A stretch of 64,000 bases of DNA from Strigops habroptila (Eukaryota > Chordata > Aves > Psittaciformes > Psittacidae): positions 2,331,569 through 2,395,568 of the forward strand of contig NC_044297.2 of the NCBI RefSeq assembly GCF_004027225.2. The letters run 5' to 3'. Positions 11,325 through 33,036 of the stretch are shown piece after piece; positions within the stretch are counted from its first letter, which is position 1, and every line of letters starts with the position of its first letter. The position numbers and the translations under genes are program-made. The notes beneath the pieces were generated by a model, which was not told where the DNA came from, made no database searches, and saw only the letters and a list, made by a program, of their open reading frames with translations.

Positions 11325-11740
11325 CCAGTGCTGAGCATCCCTGCTCCAAGCTTTCCTTCCCTGAGCGTCCCAACCCTGGATGTCTTCAACTGGACGTCCC
11401 TGCTCTGAGCATCCCCACTCCAAGCATCCCAATCCTAAACATCCCTCTGCTGGCATCCCAACCTTAAGCATCCTCTCCCCAAGAATTCCCACCTCAAGCA
11501 TTCCAGCTGCGGCTCCTCCAAAAGGGAAAACACTTTCCCTGGAGATCTTCACCTGAACATCCCTGCTCCGAGAATGCCGACACTGAGCATCATCCCCATT
11601 CCAAGCATTCCAGTCCTGAACACCCCTGTCCTGAGCATCCCAACCCTGAGCATCTCCTCCCCAAATATTCCCACCTCAAGCATCCCAGCTGCGGCCTCTT
11701 CAAAAGGGAAAACCCTTTCCCTGGAGGAAATGAGGAGGAT
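11325..11740. repeat. Minisatellite of GAGCATCCC units with a 190-bp internal duplication
   Basis: Short units of about 15 bp (CTGAGCATCCC, CCAAGCATTCC) run across the region. A block of about 70 bp at 11473-11542 recurs at 11664-11733 with few differences, so the array also contains a direct duplication of about 191 bp. Confidence 0.75.
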
Positions 11741-13070
11741 GGAGATGGGAACAAATTTTCCACCTGGAAAAAAATCCCACCTCTCACTCAGAACCTCCCG
11801 GCATTGGCTGGAGCCGGGAATGGGACTATAATCGTGTTCAACTGGTTCGTTGTATCCCAGTGGGAAGGGAAAGGGGGTGAAATAGTGGCCTTGGAGAGGG
11901 GTTATGGATACGGGGGGTCCCTGAAAATGCTCCCAGGGCTCGTGTGAAGCAAATCCAGGCTTCCCGCGGCGCAAATCAGCTCAGCTCCCTCGGCATCGGC
12001 GCTATTCCGGCTTTTCTCCGGGCTAAATGAGGACAGGAGCGAGCAGCTCAGACCCAGCGCCGGGGTCAGCTGGGGCCATGGAAACAGCTTGGAAAACAAG
12101 GCGGGAGAAGCAGCCGTGGCTGCCCGCGGCGCCGGGAAGCAGCGGGACCATGAGCCGGCGCGGTGGGTACCCCGGCCGGGGGCAGCCAGGGGCTATGGTT
12201 TGGGGCAGCGCTTGGGCTTCCCAGGCTTCCTTGAATTCCCGTTTTCAGGAGTGTTGAGCATGGATTTAGGTCCTTGCGCCGTTTGGCTCCTCTCTGGCAT
12301 CCCCCCTGCCAGTACCTGGGGAGCGTGTTGGTGGTTTGGAACCGGGATGGGTGTTTTCCCCCTCTTTGGGTTAGCCCCCCCAGCATCGGGCTGTGTGTGA
12401 TTCCAACAGCATTTCCTTCCCCACCAAAGCCCTTTGGTTTGTTATTGTAGGGTCTCCCGCTCTCAGGGATGCTCCGTGCTTCCCCCCGGCAGTGCCCCCC
12501 CCAACCCACTATCCCAACGGAGGATCCCCGGCGTTGTTTCCAGAGGAGGAAAACCACAAGGCGAGTGCCGGGGCTGGCCGGGCTCCACCAGCGCGGCGCG
12601 GGGCCGGCAGCCAAACTGCTTCTTGCCTCTTGGCCGGCCCGTGCCGCTGGCTGGCACCGGCACCCACTGACCTGCTGAGCACCCTGCCGTGCCCTCGCCG
12701 CAGCCCCGGCACGCCACGGGGTGGGTGTTCCCCCCCTCCTTCAGCTGCCCAGATGCCACTGGGATGGGCTCGGCATTCCCAACGGCATGGTCCAGCCTTC
12801 CTCCGCCCTCCTCCGGCTCCTCCCAAATTCTGTGCTTTGAATGGAAGTGAGTGGGTTTTGCAGCGGGATGGCCCAAACCGCTTGGCATGCGCTGAGTTGC
12901 GCTGTGCTCTGCAGCTGAACCGTTTGGCTCCTGCCAAAGGGTTTAATAAACCCCCAAAATACTTGTACAAGGGAATTTGGGGGGTCCTGGCAGGGTCAGC
13001 GGGTGGTTTTTGGAGGATGAGGGGTTTAAAACCTGTTCTCCTGTTGGCTTTGGGGGTCTGGGGGAGGCAG

Positions 13071-13137
13071 GATGGATGGATGGATGGATGGATGGATGGA
13101 TGGATGGATGGATGGATGGATGGATGGATGGATGGAT
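13071..13137. repeat. GGAT tetranucleotide microsatellite
   Basis: About 17 near-perfect copies of GGAT. The repeating Gly-Trp-Met-Asp reading is an artefact. A similar array occurs in the TET3 3'UTR. Confidence 0.95.
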
Positions 13138-13169
13138 GTCCATCCTCTCATCCCCTGGTTTTTGGGTCG

Positions 13170-13900
13170 ATGTGTATATGGGTGTATATAGCACTGTTGG
13201 GTATCCAGGGTTGCTATATGTAGGGTTGTTGGATGTATAGGTCACTGGGTATACATATATATCTATATATATGCGCACATATACACCCCCCCTATATATA
13301 TATGTGTGTATATATATATAGAGCGCATTGCTGGATGGATCGGATTTGGGATTTAGGGTTATTGGATGTGTAGGTCACTGCGTGTGTACATATATAGCAT
13401 TGCTGCACAGATAGGATTTGGGATTTAGGCTTGTGCAGTGTTTAGGGTTGCTGGCTATATTGGTCTGCTGGATATATGGGATTGCAGGATATGTATGTTG
13501 CTGTGGATATGCCAAGTTGCTGGGTATATAGGGTTATGCACATAGGGATATGCAGATTGGTGGATGTATAAGATTGCTGGTTATATAGGGCTGCTGGTTA
13601 TATAGGGCTGCTGGCTATATAGGGTTGCTGGATATATAGGGCTGTTGACTACATAAGATTCCTGGATACATACATAGGTTGCTGAGTATATAGGGTTGCT
13701 GGATATAGATGATTGGTGGATATATAGGTTGCTGGGTATAGAGGACTGTTGACTATATAAGCTTCTTATATATATATATAAGCTTCCTGGATATGTATAT
13801 ATAGGTTGCTGGGTATGTAGGGTTGCTGGCTATGTAGGACTGTTAGATACCAGCTTGCTGAACACGCAGGCTGCTGGATACAAGTGTCACTATATGTCTA
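13170..13900. repeat. Minisatellite of GGTTGCTGGATATATAG units with TATA-rich patches
   Basis: Degenerate units of about 17-20 bp (GGGTTGCTGGATATATAG and relatives) repeat for about 700 bp, mixed with TATATA runs at about 13247-13325 and 13766-13780. It starts next to the GGAT array and is AT-rich compared with its GC-rich surroundings. Confidence 0.8.
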
Positions 13901-14143
13901 GGCCACCAGGACCTATAGGGCAGTGGGATCTATAGGGCCACCATCAGTGGGAGCTGCCATTCCCTTCCGGCACTACACCCATCCCTCCCCGCCGGCTCAG
14001 GCGCCGGGGTCTCCCCTTTATCCCCCCATAGTTGAGGTGCTTTTGGGGGGCCCCTGCAGCGCCGTGGGGCCCTGTCCGTGGGTCCGTCCATCCCTACGTG
14101 CGCACGGCGCCGGGGCTAATGGCTTCTCCAGCTGGTTTTGCAG

Positions 14144-14243
14144 GGGGCGGGGAGGGCCGGGGCTGAGGCTCCAACAACTCGTTTCTCCTTCCCACCCCGC
14201 ACGGTCCCGCCGTCGCTCCGGCTTCGCCTCCCGCCCCGTGCAC
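14144..14243 (+). other. Exon-like segment with good splice sites, no protein match
   Basis: GCTGGTTTTGCAG ends at 14143, and the donor CAC|GTAAGTG follows 14243, enclosing 100 bp of CpG-rich sequence. It could be a noncoding 5' exon of TET3. Nothing in the translation is recognisable and the sites may be cryptic. Confidence 0.2.
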
Positions 14244-14249
14244 GTAAGT

Positions 14250-15930
14250 GCTGCCCTGTAAGAGCCGTGCCCAGATCCGGCACCGTTCCCCCCCCCCCCA
14301 GCACTCACCAGGGTTATAAACAGCTCCGGATCATTCCCAGGGAGCGCAGCCCAGGCTGGAATCCCTCCAAGCCGGGCTCTGCGTGTGTGGTTGTGTTTTT
14401 TGCCTTCCTTCCTTCTGTTTAAGGCATTTAAAACTGGGGAGGGGGGGTGGTGGAGATAAATAAAGAAGGAAAAAAGAGATTTAAAACCCAAATGTTTTCA
14501 TCCTCAGGGGGCTTTATCCCCTTTCATAGCGTGCAGAAGGGACCGTGCAGGAGCTGAGCAGCTGAACTAACCCAAACCTTGCTTTTCTCTTTAGTTTATT
14601 TCCCTCCCCCTTCCCCAGCTTTTATTCTTTCCTGGGATGAATGGAAGGAGGTTTGGGCAGGGAGCCCTTTTTCCAAGGAAAGGAAGGATAGGTGACCGTG
14701 GCAGTGATTTGGGGATTTCTATGGATGCTGCTGGAGTGAGTCGGGATAGGGAGGGGGATTGATTTTTGGGGTCTTTCCATCTGAGGTCTTTCCATCTCCC
14801 AGCCTGTGGGGCTGGGAACAAGAGGAGCTGGATGAGAGAGCCAGGAAAAAAGGAATTTTATATATATATATAATTTCTTTTCCCTACTGATTTGAGGAAG
14901 GTTGTAGCTTTCAGATTAACCCTTTAGGAGCAGCAGGGGATGCTCGTTCCTGCCTCATCATCCCAGGGCGAACTCTTCCTGCTGGGTTGATACCCTGCTT
15001 TATGGGATGGAGCAGCCCAAGGCGCCACCCTGGCCCAGCAGCTGGTTTTTGGGGCTCCCCCTGCCCTTACCCAGCAGGTTCCCCCTCTTTGGGTAGACCC
15101 CAGGGGCTGGTGCCTGCTCCCCACCCAGAGCAAAACAGGTTTGTCATCGTTTCCCTGCGCTGGCGTCACCGTTGCAGCGCTGGGGATGCTTCAGGGCACG
15201 TCCCCAAGGTCTTGGAGGGGACTCAGGGCTTTTATCTCCCTGCCACCGTGCTCTGCTTGGGAAAAACCCTTTTGGCTGGTGAGGAGGAGGAGGATGACGG
15301 TGTAGGAAGGACGGGTGAGGCTGTTTCTTCCTTGCTTTGCAAAGGAGAGTGGAGGCGGCGTGTTGTCCCCACCCTGCCCGAGCTGTTGTTTCACCAGCAC
15401 ACCAAGCACTTGCTCCCCAGACCTGATGGACCGGTCCCATCGCTCCCGGCTCTGTCGCTTGGCTTTGGGATACTGCGAAGGGACCCGAGCTGGAGCCCCT
15501 CTAGAGCCCCAGCAGCACCAGGGTGAGCCCCGGGCTGGAGCAGGGTTGTGGCGCGCTGGTGCTGTGCTGCCGCGGGAGCTTTCACTCCTTGAGGAAGGGG
15601 GATTTTGGGGATGGAATCATGCTGGGAGTGGTTCCTCCTTGGTTTCGCCGCAGTCAGCACCGTGCTTATCTCCGGTGTAGAAACCTCACCCTGAAGGACA
15701 CCCGTGCCAAAGGCACGGGGCTGGTGGCTGAAGGGTTAAACCTTCAGCGTGCTTGAACGCAGAGCAGTGACTTGGGCTCTCGTGGTGGCTCCGGGCTGCA
15801 GCTCCTTCCCACGAGCCGCTGCTGGCACTGTCCAGAGGCAGGAAGCTCTGCCCGCAGCTTTGTTGTGTTTTTCCCAGTGAACTCTGGCTGTATTTTTAGC
15901 TCGCAGGAAGCTCCCCCCTGGTTATCAGCA
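14250..15930. other. Noncoding interval, no gene recognised
   Basis: A short TA repeat lies at about 14860-14872. The rest is unique-looking GC-rich sequence without a recognisable exon. Confidence 0.35.
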
Positions 15931-15935
15931 AACTG

Positions 15936-16582
15936 CTAAACACACAACCAGCACCCCTGGCTGCTGGAGCCACGGAGCACACAGAGACCCTCCCATCCGT
16001 GGCAAAACCCCTTGAGAGCAGGCATAGGGGTGATGGGCTCCCTGTGTGCCACCACCTCGTGGATGTCTCCAATGGTTTTGGTCTCCTCTTGGCACGCAGC
16101 CGGTGTTGTGGACGCCAGGGCTGCAGCTCGGTGTTGCCCGGGGCCCTGTGTTGATACAGACACCGGGTTATTCGAGGTGAAACGTCCCCGCGCTGCCCCT
16201 GGCACCGGCACAGCCAGCTCAGCAGCTTCCTGCCGTGCCACAGCCCCCGGTGAGGGACGGCTGCTCCTGGCCAGGATGTTTGCTTTGGGCTTGGGTCCAA
16301 GCAAAAACTCCCCTTTCCTCCCCATACCGCTTCCGTCGCTGCTGCAAACTGTGTCAGCAGAGCTGGGGATGCCCTCCTTGTCCCACATCCCGCCCTCGTC
16401 GGCGGTAATGGAAATCCCAAACTGGCCCGTGAGCAATTTCGAGAGCGGGTGGTGGGGTGGGATGTGGGTGGTGGGGTGGAAACTGGCCGTCTGCCCCCCC
16501 GAGCCGTGCTGCTCCGTGCACAGCCGGGCAAAACCCACGTGGTTGTGCCTCGTGTGGCTCATCTGTGTCTTCATCAGCTGGG
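15936..16582 (-). other. Candidate antisense exon (unrecognised)
   Basis: On the minus strand a long pyrimidine tract ends in CAG at about 16583, and the frame that follows (Leu-Met-Lys-Thr-Gln-Met-Ser-His...) stays open for about 215 codons to a stop near 15936. Composition is mixed rather than repetitive. No family was recognised. The plus strand and another minus frame are also open for about 200 codons here, so GC content alone could explain it, and it could be chance. Confidence 0.2.
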
Positions 16583-16623
16583 TGAGAAAAAGAGATGGGG
16601 AAAGGGGGAATGAAAAACAGAAT

Positions 16624-16940
16624 TGTAGAATCCCAGAGTGGTTTGGGTTGGAAAGGACCTTAAGATCATCCAGTTCCAACCCCCTGCCACGGGCAGGGAC
16701 ACCTTCCACTAGAGCAGGTTGCTCCAAGCCCCTGTGTCCAACCTGGCCTTGAACACTGCCAGGGATGGGGCAGCCACAGCTTCTCTGGGCACCCTGTGCC
16801 AGCGCCTCAGCACCCTCACAGGGAACAACTTCTGCCTTATATCCAACCTAAACCTCCGCTGTTTCAGTTTGAACCCATCAGCCCTTGTCCTATCCCTTCC
16901 GGATGAAGAGTCCCTCTCCAGCATCCTTGTAGGTCCCTAA
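16624..16940 (-). mobile_element. CR1 LINE 3' fragment
   Basis: The sequence reads as the reverse complement of a CR1 3' end: AATCCCAGAGTGGTTTGGG, the TTCCAACCCCCTGCCA box, and the block containing TTGAACACTGCCAGGGATG. It is 5'-truncated with no reverse transcriptase region. Confidence 0.9.
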
Positions 16941-16959
16941 TAAACCAAGAGGGAGAAAT

Positions 16960-17366
16960 AGGGTTAGGGCTGAGAGAACTGGGGTTGTTCAGTCTGGAGA
17001 AGAGAAGGCTCAGGGGGGACCTTATTGCTCTCTGCAACTGCCTGACAGGAGGATGGAGCCAGGAGAGGGCTGCTCTCTGCTCCCAAGGAACAAGGGATGG
17101 GACAAGAGGAAACGGCCTCAAGCTGCACCAGGGGAGGTTTAGATGGAGCTGAGGAACAATTCCTTCCCCAGAGGGTGCTCAGGCATTGGAACAGGCTGCC
17201 CAGGGCAGGGCTGGAGTCACCGTCCCTGCAAGTGTTCACAGCCCGTGTAGCCGAGGCCTCAGTGCCGTGGGTTAGTGGTGGCCTTGGCAGTGCTGGGGAA
17301 CGGTTGGTCTGGATGAGCTTAAAGCTCTTTTCCAACCTGGTTGATTCCATGATTCCATGATTCTAC
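16960..17366 (+). mobile_element. CR1 LINE 3' fragment, second subfamily
   Basis: A plus-strand CR1 3' end carries a GGTTGTTCAGTCTGGAGAAG start, an ACAGGCTGCCCAGGGCAG block and a CCATGATTCCATGATTCTA tail. It differs from the 16624 copy, so two subfamilies meet with their truncated 5' ends about 20 bp apart. Its tail ends 64 bp before the TET3 acceptor. Confidence 0.9.
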
Positions 17367-17430
17367 AGGGCTGCTGACACGTGGGTCGCGGCAGTGGATG
17401 CTCACGTCTCTCCTCTCTCCCTCCTCGCAG

Positions 17431-28049
<10,619 letters not shown>

Positions 28050-29408
28050 GACGGAGGCAACCGCCACGGCCCCATCTTACCTCAACCCTCGGCGGCGCCG
28101 GAGCCCGGCGTTGCTTCGTGGTGCTTTCTCCTCGGGCGTGGGGGAGAAGAAAAGGATTAGAAATAAAATAGATTAAAAAAAAAGAAAAAAAGAAGCAAAA
28201 CACAAGAAGAACAGAGGAAAGTCAGAAAAATAAAACCACCCATCCCACAGAAAGCAAACCCAATGTCCAAACAGCGGAGCCGGCGCGGGCGCACGCCGTC
28301 AGAGGGCTGCGCTTGGCGAGGAGTTGGCAACCAGAGCAAACCTTGGTGAAACCAAAAGAGGACGGTGCTGTTTGAGGCTTTTTGGGAATCTCCTATTTAT
28401 AGCTCCGTGGTTTTTTTTAATCCAGCCTCGTGCAAAGGGCCGGAGGAGTCCGTAGCGTCCTTTGGCGAAGGAGAGGTTTTTAATTCCACTTAAAAATAAT
28501 GCCTATTTATTGGATTTTATTTTATTTTATTTGTTACTCCGACCACAACGACGAAGCCGATCTTCGAAAGAGAAGCCAACATGGAAAACTAAACCCAACC
28601 TTGAACGCAAATCAAATAGAACCCGATCACCAAACCAGCTTCAAGGCAAGAGGTGACCCCCTCCAGCTCCAACGCATGGGGGCTGGCGGGGTCTGGTGCT
28701 TCACCATCAGCCAGACACGCTGAAAATCCAACTCTTTTTTTGCCCAAGGACCTCAAATTACCTGTTTTTCAACTCGAGGAGCCCTTTCTTACAGCGAGGG
28801 ACGTCCCGGCACGGCGCCTCTTCGCTCGGCTCCTCGCCGCCGGCGGGATCGGCTCCGCCGGGATGGATCGAGCCGGCGTCTTTCCCAACGCCGGAGACCT
28901 CAGGACACGTCCGGGCTGGGGGCTGCCGCTGCCGGGGGCTTGGACTTGGGGGGGATCCTTTGCTGATGGTCCCAGGAACGGCGGCGGCAGCTCTAAAAGG
29001 AGCCGACAGGACAAAAAAAGATCCAAAACCAGGAAACAAACCCACCCCAAGCCCAAACTGTGAATAGCTGGTGTTGCTCTTGTACATCACTGTTGCTAAA
29101 GTCTGGTGCTTTCCGTCTCCGGGGGACTTTCTCCGTGCAATCGGCTCTGGGAGGAGCGAATCCCAAGACTTGGCTGGCCAAAACCCCGCTGGTCCGCCTT
29201 CCCTGCCGGTGCCGGTGAGCACCGCCGGGGCTCGGTGCTTTATCTCTTCCCCCGGGTGCCATCCCTTCTTCCTACGGATCACCGTTCTTCCCGCAAAACC
29301 CCCTTTCCCCAAGGAACAACCCAACCAACGCCGACAACAACCGCGTGGTGCTTTTCGAACAATCTCAGTCGAAACTTCCCGCCCGTCGCCGATGCCGAAG
29401 CCGCACCG

Positions 29409-29573
29409 GGATGGATGGATGGATGGATGGATGGATGGATGGATGGATGGATGGTCTAGTGGAAGGTGTCCCTGCCCATGGCAGGGGGTTGGAACTGGAT
29501 GATCTTAAGGTCCTTTCCAACCCAAACCGTTCTATGATTCCATGGATGGATGGATGGATGGATGGATGGATGG
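29409..29573 (+). repeat. GATG microsatellite interrupted by a CR1 tail
   Basis: GATG repeats at about 29409-29453 (11 copies) and 29541-29573 (8 copies) flank a CR1 3' end of about 88 bp (29454-29541: TCTAGTGGAAGGTGTCCC to CCGTTCTATGATTCC). The CR1 appears to have inserted inside a pre-existing GATG array, and the array itself hides any target-site duplication. Confidence 0.85.
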
Positions 29574-31409
29574 GCGGGCGAGGAGCTGCCCCGTGGCTCA
29601 CCGGGAGGGCGGCGTGGCCGAATCCGGGTGCCGGCGTCCCCGGGGAGGTCGTTGCTTTTGCACTTTGAGGTGCCTTTTGGAGAGCCAGCGAGCCAGAGCC
29701 GACGCCGTCACCGTGCAGAAATCACCTTTGTGTTTACTGTTCCCCCTTCCTTCCTCGCGCACTGGCACAGATCAGCAGGATCTCGGTTAGAAAGCAGCCG
29801 GGTCATTTCCGTGCTCTTGATTTTAAACCTGTAAATAGGGAAAGAATTTTTTTAAAAGCACTTTCACCTAGATTTAAAAAAAAAAAAAACAAAAACAAAA
29901 CAAAACGAAAGCGAAACTTAAAAAAGAGAAAAAAAGAGAAAAAAAGAACCAAGAAAAAAAACCACCACAAAAACCAACCCCAATCCCTTTTCCCCTCAAC
30001 CCCCACCAACTTGAAAGCAGTTACGTTTGAAACGAGATTCTTGTGGGAGAACTGTAAATACTGGCAGAATATTTAACATGCTTCGTCCGTCCTTCAGAAT
30101 TAATTCCCCCTTTTTTGTTTTTAACTTTTAACCTGTAAAGTCGCGTATATTTGACAAGGAAACTCAACGAGCTATTTACCGCTTTTCTTAGACGTACCCA
30201 ATAGCATATCAGGATTGTAGGAGTCGAGGGCGAGTCAGATTTTAGGGATAACCCGCAGGCGATGCTGGTTCCCATATGTGGGGAGGGTGAAAATGGGACC
30301 GGGCTGATCCCGGCCGGCAGCGTTGGACGGGGCCGGATTCGGGTGCCGGCCCCGGTTGGCGTCGCCTGGCTGGCGTGGCGGGGGTGCCTTGTGAGCTTCG
30401 CCTGGATGGGTTTGGAATCGGGAGGAGAAGGGGGTCCGTGTAACCTGTCTAAGTCCTGCTTCCTCGGAGGGGGTTGGTTTTGGTGCAGGGATGGGGGGGA
30501 TCCGGCGGGATCAACCCGGGCTTAAGCGGGGAGATGCCGGCGCCGCGGGTCGGGGAGCGAGAACTGCTGCAGTCTCACGTTTTTACACTACATAACGTCT
30601 AAACCTACCTCAAATCTCAGTCATTATAAATGAGCACGCTTCAGACTTGTACGAAAACTCAAAATCTATGCACAGCTCTTTACCCCTTGCTGCTGAGAGG
30701 CTGTTTTTTCAAGCTAAAGCTTTTCCTTTCCCCGTCCCGGCGGCCGCGCTCGTCCCACCCGTGCCGAAGCCACGGTTAAGGGGCACTCACTTCTTGGGGG
30801 GGGTGGGGGGGGCATGTTTTTAATCGCTTCGGGGTGCGATGGGGACCTAATTTTGCAGCAGGTCGTGGCCGCAATGGTGCTAGAACAACGCCCGTGGTAG
30901 AAACCTTGGGGAGAGCTGGGCTTGGGGAGCCCAAACGGGCTCCTTCCACCTCACTTTTTGGCTTTTCCAGCCACGGTGCTTCACTTTGGGCAGGAAACGG
31001 GAAGTGTTTTGGGGTCTCCCCCCCCCCCCCCCCAGTCTTGTCACTCTTGGGACAACGGGAAGGAGAAGGAAAGCAGAATCCCTGAGGTGCCTCAATTGCT
31101 GATTTTTCCTTTTAATACTGGAGTATGCTTTGTGGGCTCTATAAGGCATATTTTTATTCAATGAAATCTTGTAATCAAAACGGTGCTAATGGTGTTTTAA
31201 CAAACTGTATCACGCTTCTGCCTGATTCCATCTCGCTGAGGTGCTACTAATGTATATACGAAACTCGGGAACCAAGCAAACAAAACAAAAAGCAATGTCG
31301 TGGAGAAGGAAGTTTACTTTTCCGGAGCGACAGCTCGAAGCGTGCCGGGAGCCACTTGGGTTTATGCAAACCGAGATCGGAGCCGTTCCCCTCCGGAGTG
31401 GGGCCGGGG

Positions 31410-33036
31410 TGCTGATGTGGTGCTTGGATGAGGTGCTCAGTTGAGGTGCTCGGCCACAGATCATGGAGGTGGTGGTTGGATGTGGTGCCTGGGCTCAGCC
31501 AGGGTGTGTGAACATGGTGCTCAACAGCGGTGCTTGGACGTGGTGCTCGAGCATGGGGCTCGGACGTGGCGTGTGGACACGGTGCTCAGCCAGCCATCGT
31601 GGATGCGGTGCTTTGGATGTGGTGCATGGACACGGTGCTTGGCCAGGGTGTATGGACATGGTGCTTGGTCATGGTGCTTGGGCACGGTGCTCAGCCATGC
31701 ATCATGGACATAGCGCTCAGGCGTGGTGCTTGGACGTGGTGTGTCAACACGGTGCGTGGACAAGGTGCTCGACCACGGTGCTTGGACATGATGCGTGGAC
31801 ATGGTGCTCGGGCACGGTGCTCAGCCATGCGTCGTGGACATGGTGCTTGGACGTGGTGTGTCAACATGGTGCGTCGACATGGTGCTTGACCACGGTGCTT
31901 GGACATGGTGTGTGACCACAGTGCATGGACATGGTGCTTGACTACGGCGCTCGACCGCGGTGCTCCAACATGGTGTGTAGAAATGGTGCTTGGGCATGGT
32001 GCTGGGCCGCGCACCATGGACGTGGTGCTTTGGGCACGGTGCTTGGCCACGCACCATGGACATGGTGCTTGGGCACGGTGCTGTGCTGTGGTGCGTGGAC
32101 ACAGGATGCAAGCACAGTGCTCAACTGCGGTGCTCAGACATGGGGCGTGGGCACGGTGCTGGGGCATGGTGCTTGTCCGCGCGCCATGAACATGGTGTAT
32201 GGACATGGTGCTCACCAGGGTCTGTGAACATGGTGCTCAGTCACGGTGCTTGGTTACGGTGCTCGACCGCGACGCGTGAACATGGTGCTCGACCGCGGTG
32301 CTTGGACACAGTGTGTGAACCTGGTGCTCAGGCAAGGGGTGTGAACATGGTGCTCAGCCTGGTGCATGGGGGTGCTGTGCATGGACAGTGCACGGTGCAC
32401 AACCACGGTGCAAGGGCATGGCATGTGGATGCAGTGCTCCGGCACCGTGCATGACCACGGTGCTCAGCCATGGTGCTTAGATGTGGTGCTCAGTCATGGG
32501 GCTCGGGGACGGTGCTTGGGCACGGGGTACGGGCATGGTGCATGGACGTGGTGCTTGGGCATGCTCCGCACATACGGTGCTCACCCACCGTGCTCAGACA
32601 CGGTGCTTGGCCGTGGTGCTTGGGCATGGTGCTTGGCACCGTGCACAGACACAGTGCTTGGCCGTGGTGCTTGGGCATGGTGCTTGGCACCGTGCACGGA
32701 CACAGTGCTTGGCCATGGTGCTTGGGCATGGTGCTTGGCACCGTGCATGGACACAGTGTTTGGCCACCCTGTGCACAAACACAAGGCATGGTGCTCCCTC
32801 ACCACGCACGGGCACGTGTTGGACCATGGTGCTTGGGTATGGTGCTCATCCACTGTGCACGGGTGCGATGTTTGGCCGTGGTGCTCAGGCACGGTGCTGG
32901 GCACGGCGCCCTGTGGCTGAGCACCGTGCCCCTCCACGGCGCTTGTGCACAGCCCCTGCTTACCCCACGGGACACCCCGGGGCACGTCCCCCGCTCAGCA
33001 CCGCGCTTGGCACCGCGCTTGGCACCGCGCTCACCC
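31410..33036 (+). repeat. 15-bp minisatellite (GGTGCTTGGACATGG) in the TET3 3'UTR
   Basis: About 100 degenerate copies of a 15-bp unit (GGTGCTTGGACATGG, GGTGCTCAGCCATGC, GGTGTGTGAACATGG) cover 1.6 kb. At 32638-32790 the units form a 51-bp higher-order repeat, present about three times with near identity. The right end turns into CACCGCGCTTGG units. Because 15 bp is five codons, frames on both strands stay open for 100-330 codons, reading Trp-Cys-Leu-Asp-Met-like peptides on the plus strand. These are not genes. Confidence 0.92.

Noticed and set aside
10241-11552. Frames of 236-387 codons on both strands
   Set aside because: Products of the polypyrimidine tract and the GAGCATCCC array; composition explains them.
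12027-12170. Possible alternative first exon (CATGGAAACAGC...CGGCGCG|GTGGGT)
   Set aside because: The donor is weak and the phase does not clearly join TET3. The peptide is unrecognisable.
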